A stretch of 35,326 nucleotides of DNA from Candidatus Uhrbacteria bacterium (GTDB lineage: Bacteria > Patescibacteriota > Patescibacteriia > JACQSD01), in contig JACQSD010000025.1 in assembly GCA_016206165.1 (NCBI GenBank), positions 1 through 35,326 of the forward strand. The letters are read 5' to 3'. The position numbers and the translations under genes are program-made. The notes under the pieces are model-generated. The model was not told the DNA's origin, made no database searches, and worked only from the letters and a program-made list of their open reading frames with translations. Below are positions 29,967 to 35,326 of the stretch, one piece after another. Position 1 is the stretch's first letter. Each line of letters opens with the position of its first letter.

Positions 29967-31399
29967 AAAAATTATCCGTACAACAGATTATTGGCGTCGT
30001 CAAAAAGTCGCAATGGTTTATCCAAGGGTTCAATGCGTTCCCGCTCTATTTGCATAGCGCGGCAAGTATGACCGGTTGGATGGTGCATCAGGCGGTCGGC
30101 GTGAACTATTCGCACTTTTTTTACGTAGCGCATGAGAGTCGAATGGATATGTATTATGACGAGCGAGATCTTGTGGCCATTGGCGAGGCGTATTATAAAA
30201 AGATTCACAATATACAGGAATTGAACACACTTCGCAGGAAACATCGCGATGCCTACCTTGCGGCGCGAAAGAAGACTGGAGATTTTTCCATAAAAGGCTT
30301 AGGTGGATGTTCACTGAACGAACTCATCGCACTCGCGCAACGCTTGATCAACGAACTCACGATGACGGTGAGCTTTGCACATGTCATCGAAGGGATTGCG
30401 TGGATTTCCGAACGCCGTCTCCATGATTTTCTCGCACAGCGAACGAACGCGAACAAAAAAGACGAGCAACTGTTTTCCTCGCCTGTTGATCCATCGTTTA
30501 TTCTCCGTGCGCAGATGCTCCTTGGCGCAATAAAAAAGAGTGCAGGCGCGGCACGAACACGAAAAATTGAACAGTTTATTCTTGAGTTCGGCTGGTTGGA
30601 TTCGAGTTTTGTTGGAGGGAAAACATTTGATGCACGCCGCGTTCGCGAAATGGTACGTGGCATCAAACATGTCTCATCGCTCGAAGGACTTAAAAGGACG
30701 AAACAACTCAAACTGGCGCGGGCGCGACAGCTGGAGCTTACTCCTGAGGAGACTTTTGTGGTGCGAACGATTGAATTGTGCACGCTCTGGCAGGATAATC
30801 GGAAGGAATTTATTTTGAGCACGATTGCACGGTTTGAGCCGGTGGTTGTCGAGCTTGCGCGTCGCCTGCATATATCTGCTGATGCATTGAAGTGTATTTG
30901 TCCGGCGGAGCTGACAGAAATGAATCTTTCGAGAAAAAAATTTCTTGCAGTACTAGAAAAGCGGTTTCATGGATGTGGGTATTATGTTGTTCGTGATCAT
31001 TTCTTGACGTATCCGGGAAAAGCCTATCGCGATATTGAACAGAAGCTCACAAGCACAAATGAGTCGAAAGTCGGAGAATTTCATGGCACCATTGCGAATC
31101 AGGGGAAGGTAACGGGCATCGTAAAGATTTGCCAGACCATCGAGGATATTGCTAAAGTGAAGGAAGGAGAAGTGCTTGTTGCGTTTATGACGCGCCCGGA
31201 ATTTTTACCCGCAATGCAAAAGGCAGCCGCGTTTGTGACGAACGAGGGCGGGATCACATCGCATGCGGCGATTGTTGCTCGTGAGATGAATAAGCCGTGC
31301 ATCATTGGCACAAAGATCGCGACTGATGTTCTTCACGATGGTGATGTCGTCGAGGTGAATGCGAATCACGGGGTGGTGACCATTATACAGAGAGTGTGA
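29963..31399 (+). CDS. PEP-utilising swivel-domain protein P9
   Basis: A 478-residue paralog closest to P8. Landmarks: SQWFIQGFNAFPLYLHSAAS near 16-35, LEFGWLDSSFVGGKTFDARRV near 205-225, ELCTLWQDNRKEFIL near 275-289 and VELARRLHISADAL near 300-313. Swivel domain: GKVTGIVKICQ, GEVLVAFMTRPEFLPAMQKA, FVTNEGGITSHAAIVAREM with His434 and VEVNANHGVVTII. The N-terminal half differs much more from P8 than the swivel does, suggesting that the swivel is under shared constraint (one kinase partner) while the N-terminal part specialises. It lies directly before pncB. Confidence 0.83.
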   Translation: MKKLSVQQIIGVVKKSQWFIQGFNAFPLYLHSAASMTGWMVHQAVGVNYSHFFYVAHESRMDMYYDERDLVAIGEAYYKKIHNIQELNTLRRKHRDAYLAARKKTGDFSIKGLGGCSLNELIALAQRLINELTMTVSFAHVIEGIAWISERRLHDFLAQRTNANKKDEQLFSSPVDPSFILRAQMLLGAIKKSAGAARTRKIEQFILEFGWLDSSFVGGKTFDARRVREMVRGIKHVSSLEGLKRTKQLKLARARQLELTPEETFVVRTIELCTLWQDNRKEFILSTIARFEPVVVELARRLHISADALKCICPAELTEMNLSRKKFLAVLEKRFHGCGYYVVRDHFLTYPGKAYRDIEQKLTSTNESKVGEFHGTIANQGKVTGIVKICQTIEDIAKVKEGEVLVAFMTRPEFLPAMQKAAAFVTNEGGITSHAAIVAREMNKPCIIGTKIATDVLHDGDVVEVNANHGVVTIIQRV

Positions 31400-31410
31400 A
31401 TGATTTTCTT

Positions 31411-32811
31411 ATGCCAAAACGTCTATCAACTATTCCACGATCACATCTTTTTCTCCCCGAGGATCTTCATCTCTATGAGATTCAAAATATTTTTACAGCA
31501 TGCGCACTATGGTTGGAGGAGGGAATGGAATATCAGATTGCAACGTATGATTTGTATGTTCGTGAGATGCCACCACATCGTAATTTTTTAGTGCTCGGTG
31601 GAATCGAAGAGGTGATTACTGGCATTAAACAGTGGAGGTTCAGCTTGAAAGAGATTGAGTATTTACGGAAACACAATCTTGCGACACCGAAACTAATTTC
31701 GTATCTTCGCAAATTTAAATTTACTGGCGATCTCTATGCGATGCGGGAGGGAACTATTTTTTTTCCAGGGGAGCCGGTCATCCGCATTACCGGGCCAATC
31801 TGTGAAGGGAATCTCCTTTCAAATTTTTTAATGACGACGGTATTTGGTAATTCCTTGTATCTTTCAAAAATTATTCGTGGGAAAATTGCATGTGGTAAAA
31901 AACGTTTTATCGCTGCAGGGGGGATGCGTGTGAGTTCATTCGAGACAGCGATGAAAGCGAGTCGCGCTGGCTATATTGCGGGAGCTGATAATGCCTTTCC
32001 AGCATTTTTTCGGAAGTATCGACTTCCACCACCACCACTATCTATTAATGCGTATCATGCGGTGATCAAGTCTTTTCCTACGGAGTTGGAGGCCTTTCGT
32101 GCAGCAGCACGACTGTTCCCAAATCGGCTTCGTCCCATGGTTGATACGTATGATTTTAGACAGGGTGTCGCCAACCTTGTTACTGTAGCGCGCGAACTTA
32201 AAAAGAAAGTGCAACACGTCGCATCAATTACTATTGATAGCGGAGATTTACACAAACGTGCTCTGTATGCGCGTCGGGCATTCGACAGGGCAGGTTTTCC
32301 TGAAATTCAGATATTACTCGCTAGTAACCTCGATGAATATAAAATTTCGGCACTTGAAAAAATGAAGACTCCAGCAGACGTCTATTTGTCAGCAACTGAG
32401 ATTTCAACAGTTTCGGATGCACCAAAAATGGAAATTGTATACAAGATCGCAGAGTTGCGCGATGGAAGAACAGTACGCCCATTGGCAAAACTTGCCGAAG
32501 GGAAGGAAAGCTACCCGGGTCAGAAGCAAGTTTTTCGACGCTATCGAAAAGGGGTGTTCAGCGGGGATGTCATTGGTCTTGTAGGAGAGCTTCATGGGAA
32601 ACCGCTCTTGCAGAAAATGATTTTACGCGGAAAGTCCGTGTATAATCTCCCACATCTTGATACAATTAAATCCTATGTACAGAAGCAACTTGTAATGCTT
32701 CCGGAGCGGTTCAAAAGTATCGATCGGCAGTTTGTGTATCCGGTGACCATTAGCTCGAAATTAAAGATGCTTTTTCATTTGGTAAAGAAAGAGCACGGAG
32801 CAAAAAAATAA
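31411..32811 (+). CDS. pncB: Nicotinate phosphoribosyltransferase
   Basis: A 466-residue enzyme expected to make nicotinate mononucleotide from nicotinate and PRPP in NAD salvage. Landmarks: YQIATYDLYVREMPPHRNFL (family substrate-binding start), FFPGEPVIRITGPICEGN, a segment ending AYHAVIKSFP whose His aligns with the autophosphorylated histidine of the family (usual motif TMAH-x3-QSFP), VDTYDFRQGV and ITIDSGDL. ATG 31411 is used; a GTG at 31396 would overlap the P9 stop by 4 bases and would mean direct coupling. The stop is 4 bases before the ATP-grasp gene. Its place between P9 and the kinase gene links NAD precursor metabolism or nucleotide supply with the swivel system. Confidence 0.87.
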   Translation: MPKRLSTIPRSHLFLPEDLHLYEIQNIFTACALWLEEGMEYQIATYDLYVREMPPHRNFLVLGGIEEVITGIKQWRFSLKEIEYLRKHNLATPKLISYLRKFKFTGDLYAMREGTIFFPGEPVIRITGPICEGNLLSNFLMTTVFGNSLYLSKIIRGKIACGKKRFIAAGGMRVSSFETAMKASRAGYIAGADNAFPAFFRKYRLPPPPLSINAYHAVIKSFPTELEAFRAAARLFPNRLRPMVDTYDFRQGVANLVTVARELKKKVQHVASITIDSGDLHKRALYARRAFDRAGFPEIQILLASNLDEYKISALEKMKTPADVYLSATEISTVSDAPKMEIVYKIAELRDGRTVRPLAKLAEGKESYPGQKQVFRRYRKGVFSGDVIGLVGELHGKPLLQKMILRGKSVYNLPHLDTIKSYVQKQLVMLPERFKSIDRQFVYPVTISSKLKMLFHLVKKEHGAKK

Positions 32812-32815
32812 TATT

Positions 32816-33766
32816 ATGGCTCAAAGTTACATTAAATTTTTTAAGGAGATATCAAAGAAGGACGTCCACATCGCCGGTGGGAAGGGGGCGTCGTTGGGTG
32901 AAATGACGCAGGCGGGGATTCCAGTGCCGCCGGGGTTTGTGTTGACCGCAGCAGCATTTGATCGGTTTATCGAGGAGACGGATCTTGATGTGGAGATCGA
33001 GGCGATATTGAACAAGGTGAACTATAAAGATGTAAACTCGGTGGATCGGGCGTCGAACGTGATTCGTGATCTCATCCACGATGAACGCATGCCAAAGGAT
33101 TTGCAGACGGATATTCTGGGAGCATTCAAGCAATTGAAGGCGAAGGAAGTTGCCGTGCGTTCATCCGCAACGGCAGAGGATTCCTCACAGGCGTCGTGGG
33201 CAGGGGAGCTGGAGACATATCTCAACTCAACAGAAAAGAATGTGATCGGAAATGTGAAAAAATGCTGGTCATCGCTTTTTACTCCGCGCGCCATTTTTTA
33301 TCGGAATGAAAAGGGAATGCGCAAAACAAAGGTGAGTGTGGCGGTCGTGGTGCAGGCGATGATTCAGTCGGAAATTTCAGGTGTCATGTTTACGGTGCAT
33401 CCGGTAACAAAGGATCGGAACCAGATGATTATCGAGGCGGCCTGGGGTTTGGGGGAGGCGCTGGTCTCCGGGCAGGTGACGCCGGATAGTTATGTCGTGA
33501 GTAAACGCGATTGGTCGCTCATTGATGTAAGCGTTGCGGAGCAGGCGCGGATGATCGCGCGAAAGACGCTTGGCACCGGAGTTGAATGGAAGCCGGTGCC
33601 AAAAAAAGACGCGCCGAAACAAAAATTGAATGGGAAGGAAATCGTGATCATTGCGCAAATTGGGAAGAAAATCGAGGAGCACTACGGCAAGCCGGAGGAC
33701 ATCGAATGGGCGTATGCAAAGAAAAAGTTCTACATTGTCCAATCCAGGCCGATTACGACGCTGTAG
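32816..33766 (+). CDS. Stand-alone PEP-synthase/PPDK ATP-grasp (N-terminal) domain
   Basis: A 316-residue protein equal to the nucleotide-binding N-terminal domain of PEP synthase, pyruvate phosphate dikinase and rifampin phosphotransferase, which moves a phosphate from ATP to a histidine on the swivel domain. Landmarks: AGGKGASLGEM (20-30), VPPGFVLTAAAF, VAVRSSATAEDSSQASWAGE with the ATP-binding Arg, MIQSEISGVMFTVHP, EAAWGLGEALVSGQVTPDSY and the end DIEWAYAKKKFYIVQSRPIT. It stops exactly where the domain normally ends, with no swivel or TIM barrel and no frame break. The codons end in G or C more often than in its neighbours. Nine separate swivel proteins encoded upstream are its natural candidates as phosphate acceptors. 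Confidence 0.9.
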   Translation: MAQSYIKFFKEISKKDVHIAGGKGASLGEMTQAGIPVPPGFVLTAAAFDRFIEETDLDVEIEAILNKVNYKDVNSVDRASNVIRDLIHDERMPKDLQTDILGAFKQLKAKEVAVRSSATAEDSSQASWAGELETYLNSTEKNVIGNVKKCWSSLFTPRAIFYRNEKGMRKTKVSVAVVVQAMIQSEISGVMFTVHPVTKDRNQMIIEAAWGLGEALVSGQVTPDSYVVSKRDWSLIDVSVAEQARMIARKTLGTGVEWKPVPKKDAPKQKLNGKEIVIIAQIGKKIEEHYGKPEDIEWAYAKKKFYIVQSRPITTL

Positions 33767-33784
33767 ACTATTTAATGCAAGAGA

Positions 33785-33813
33785 TTGTATTCATACATTG
33801 AGTATGGTATGCT
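33785..33813 (+). promoter_or_regulatory. Promoter of the HicB/HicA pair
   Basis: TTGTAT (33785-33790), 17-base spacer, TATGCT (33808-33813). The start codon is 10 bases after the -10, so the mRNA is probably leaderless or nearly so. Confidence 0.55.
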
Positions 33814-33822
33814 TTCATTGTT

Positions 33823-34065
33823 ATGAAGAATCATAAGACACAATATCATTTACCAGTAATCATCGAGCGCGATGAATCAGGTTATTACGTAGGAATTGTT
33901 CCGACGCTCCGGAGTTGCTATACACAGGCAAAAACACTGCCAGAACTGTATCGTCGGCTACAGGAAGTTGCGGCATTATCTATTGAAGCAGAGAAGGAAT
34001 TATTTGGTGGCAAAGTGGAACAGAATGAATTTATCGGAGTACATCAGTTGGAATTCAGCACGTAA
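33823..34065 (+). CDS. hicB: HicB-like antitoxin
   Basis: An 80-residue HicB-fold protein: YHLPVIIERDESGYYVGIVPTL is the hallmark partial RNase H-like strand pair, followed by RSCYTQAKTLPELYRRLQEVA and IEAEKELFG helices. It lacks an obvious extra DNA-binding domain. It should neutralise the HicA-like toxin encoded immediately downstream. The antitoxin-first order is the reverse of the classic hicA-hicB arrangement. An apparently leaderless promoter precedes it. Confidence 0.82.
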   Translation: MKNHKTQYHLPVIIERDESGYYVGIVPTLRSCYTQAKTLPELYRRLQEVAALSIEAEKELFGGKVEQNEFIGVHQLEFST

Positions 34066-34069
34066 TGCT

Positions 34070-34309
34070 GTGCCAAGAATTCTACCGATTCATCCACGGA
34101 AGATGATGCGGATGCTCGAGCATCTCGGGTATCGTATTGTACGCATCCGTGGAAGCCATCATTTTTTCTTCAATACAATGACGAGACGAACAACATCGAT
34201 TCCACTGCATGGAGGTGAGGAGCTTGGTATTGGATTGATCAAACAGATATTGCGTGACATCGAGGTATCAGCTGAGGAATATGATACGCTTCGAAAGGAA
34301 GTCTCGTAG
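34070..34309 (+). CDS. hicA: HicA-like mRNA interferase toxin
   Basis: A 79-residue HicA-type double-stranded-RNA-binding-fold toxin: HPRKMMRMLEHLGYRIVRIRGSHHFFF carries the family pattern with the catalytic His in GSHH, followed by TSIPLHGGEELGIGLIKQILRDI (a P-x-H then a G-x-x-x-x-I-L helix). It would cleave mRNA until bound by HicB. The GTG at 34070 is favoured as start because it gives the usual HicA length; an in-frame ATG at 34025 would overlap hicB by 41 bases. Confidence 0.8.
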   Translation: MPRILPIHPRKMMRMLEHLGYRIVRIRGSHHFFFNTMTRRTTSIPLHGGEELGIGLIKQILRDIEVSAEEYDTLRKEVS

Positions 34310-34339
34310 GTAGAATACTGACGTGCATACAGTGCATGG

Positions 34340-34368
34340 TTGACAAATAATCCATAAACGTGTATGAT
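34340..34368 (+). promoter_or_regulatory. Consensus promoter of the right-edge gene
   Basis: TTGACA (34340-34345), 17-base spacer, TATGAT (34363-34368). Predicted start near 34375, leaving a leader of about 145 bases. Confidence 0.8.
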
Positions 34369-34371
34369 AAG

Positions 34372-34527
34372 CCGATGATGATATCATCGGTCTTTTCATA
34401 AAGAAGACAATTCCTGATCGGATGGTCAGGTCGTTCGCTCGGCTTGGGGCCGAGGAATAAGAAGGTTGGGTTTCCACCTTATCCAAGGAAGCCAGTCGTT
34501 CAAGAAGGGAGGTGCCGGATGGCACCT
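34372..34527 (+). promoter_or_regulatory. Hairpin-rich leader with start codon in a GGAT loop
   Basis: Hairpins in order: CCGATGAT/ATCATCGG (34372-34390, then TCTTTTC), CCTGATC-GGAT-GGTCAGG (34413-34430), CTCGGC-TTGGG-GCCGAG (34438-34454), AAGG-TGG/CCA-CCTT (34462-34480) and AGGTGCC-GGAT-GGCACCT (34510-34527). The last covers the end of the Shine-Dalgarno (GGGAGG) and places the ATG at the loop. The second and fifth share the same GGAT loop. The layout suggests post-transcriptional control, for example by a GGA-binding protein of CsrA type or by alternative folding. Confidence 0.6.
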
Positions 34528-35326
34528 GAAACAGCAGTAGTGCGGAAGCATGCGATTTGGGATGGGCCGTCGAAGTGGGATCTAATGCTTTCCCTCTTCG
34601 ATGGGACTGATCGCACCGTGCAGTTCTACGGTAACGATGGGTCCCTTTTTGGTGAGATTGTGCTGCTCCCACTGCCGATTGTCGTGATTGATGGACTCGA
34701 GCACCTGTCCGGAGACGATGAGTGGCGCTTCATCGGGCACACCGCGGACGGTCTCCTCAAGGTGCGTGGCACCTTCGGTACCCGCAAACGCCGCGGGGAG
34801 ATGGAGCTCCTCTGCAACGTGAGCGGCGCGGAGCTGGACAGCCCCTTCGTCCTCGTCACGACGTTCTCGGTCGTTGTCCCTGCGGACTACGACCACGCGA
34901 CCCGCCTCGCGACGTTCCGGCGGTTACATGGGTCCGAGTTTACTCACTACAACGGCGATATGACGGACGAGCACTTCCGGAACGCGACGGTGAAGTTGAC
35001 CCCTGGCCGGAAGTTCTTGGTCAAGGTCTTCCAGATCACCAGCAGCATGGTGAGCCCGGAGGAATGCCTCACGCTCATCACGCGCGAGCAGGGTGTTCTC
35101 GTCGGGGCACAAGGAGCGACCCTCGCCTACGAGCAGGGCAAGGATCATTTGCCGAAAGGCCGCTGGCACATCTCCTTCGACGAGAAGGAGGCGCTCTGGG
35201 AAGACGCGTCTGGCCTCCACCGGGTGCCGCTCGTGGGCGCCTACGCAGACGGAAGCTTCGGGTTCGACCTCGGCATCTTCGTGGACGGCTGGGACGGCGA
35301 CCGCTGCCTCCTCTGCTTCTGCGAGA
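34519..35326 (+). CDS. Unassigned GC-rich gene, C-terminus off the window
   Basis: From the ATG at 34519 the frame stays open for 269 codons to the right edge. The product starts MAPETAVVRKHAIWDGPSKW and appears soluble, with many Asp, Glu and aromatic residues and a mainly strand-like pattern (for example VQFYGNDGSLFGEIVLLPLP, EMELLCNVSGAEL, FVLVTTFSVVVP, YADGSFGFDLGIFVDGWDGD). I recognise no family. Support for a real gene: consensus promoter at 34340-34368, GGGAGG 7 bases before the start, and strongly GC-ending codons as in 3061-3243 and 18007-19239. Function is unknown. Confidence 0.75.
   Translation, partial: MAPETAVVRKHAIWDGPSKWDLMLSLFDGTDRTVQFYGNDGSLFGEIVLLPLPIVVIDGLEHLSGDDEWRFIGHTADGLLKVRGTFGTRKRRGEMELLCNVSGAELDSPFVLVTTFSVVVPADYDHATRLATFRRLHGSEFTHYNGDMTDEHFRNATVKLTPGRKFLVKVFQITSSMVSPEECLTLITREQGVLVGAQGATLAYEQGKDHLPKGRWHISFDEKEALWEDASGLHRVPLVGAYADGSFGFDLGIFVDGWDGDRCLLCFCE

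Noticed and set aside
32816-33766. Frameshifted or truncated PEP synthase pseudogene
   Set aside because: The frame is complete, all ATP-grasp motifs are intact, and it ends exactly at the domain boundary (QSRPIT); the sequence after the stop shows no remnants of a swivel or barrel domain.
34582-35220. Minus-strand open frames at the right edge
   Set aside because: They are shadows of the GC-rich plus-strand gene starting at 34519, which has a promoter and a Shine-Dalgarno.

Overview
The window most resembles the genome of a Candidate Phyla Radiation (Patescibacteria) bacterium. This is an inference from gene content and style: tightly packed overlapping genes, short or absent 5' leaders, a four-helix-bundle S23/IVP gene, a PaaX/Cas2-like regulator, many unassigned proteins, and short palindromic repeats accepted in frame inside genes. 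TGA acts as a normal stop (many ATGA overlaps), so a recoded lineage is unlikely. No rRNA, tRNA or CRISPR array was seen.

Layout. 1-3.3 kb: a membrane protein running off the left edge (minus strand), an unassigned 321-residue protein, and a small minus-strand gene sharing a convergent terminator. 3.39-4.34 kb: about 950 bases with no credible protein, but with its own promoter, many strong hairpins and a textbook terminator; this looks like a large structured RNA that I cannot assign to a family. 4.37-10.6 kb: one operon-like run of pgsA-type phosphatidyltransferase, GT39-like membrane protein, two membrane proteins, a sugar 3,5-epimerase, a phosphoglycerate mutase lacking its transferase domain, a stand-alone riboflavin kinase, riboflavin synthase and MltG. 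10.6-11.7 kb: an S23/IVP gene between inverted repeats, then an archaeal-type UMP kinase.

11.8-33.8 kb is the most unusual part. Nine paralogous proteins (called P1-P9 here) each consist of a helical N-terminal region plus a C-terminal PEP-utilising-enzyme swivelling domain with its catalytic histidine. None has the ATP-grasp domain or the PEP/pyruvate TIM barrel. One separate gene at the end (32816-33766) is exactly the missing ATP-grasp domain, and it lies in an operon with P7, P8, P9 and nicotinate phosphoribosyltransferase. This suggests a split dikinase or rifampin-phosphotransferase-like system in which one kinase subunit charges many acceptor proteins. Interspersed are a NYN nuclease, two M20 amidohydrolases, a divergent carbamoyltransferase, a PaaX/Cas2-like regulator with two copies of a perfect 34-bp palindrome, a PRTase-like protein and a toxin-antitoxin pair.

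33.8-35.3 kb: a HicB/HicA pair, then a GC-rich gene behind a hairpin-rich leader, running off the right edge. Three genes (3061-3243, 18007-19239, 34519-end) share GC-rich codon use and strong Shine-Dalgarno sequences, unlike the rest.
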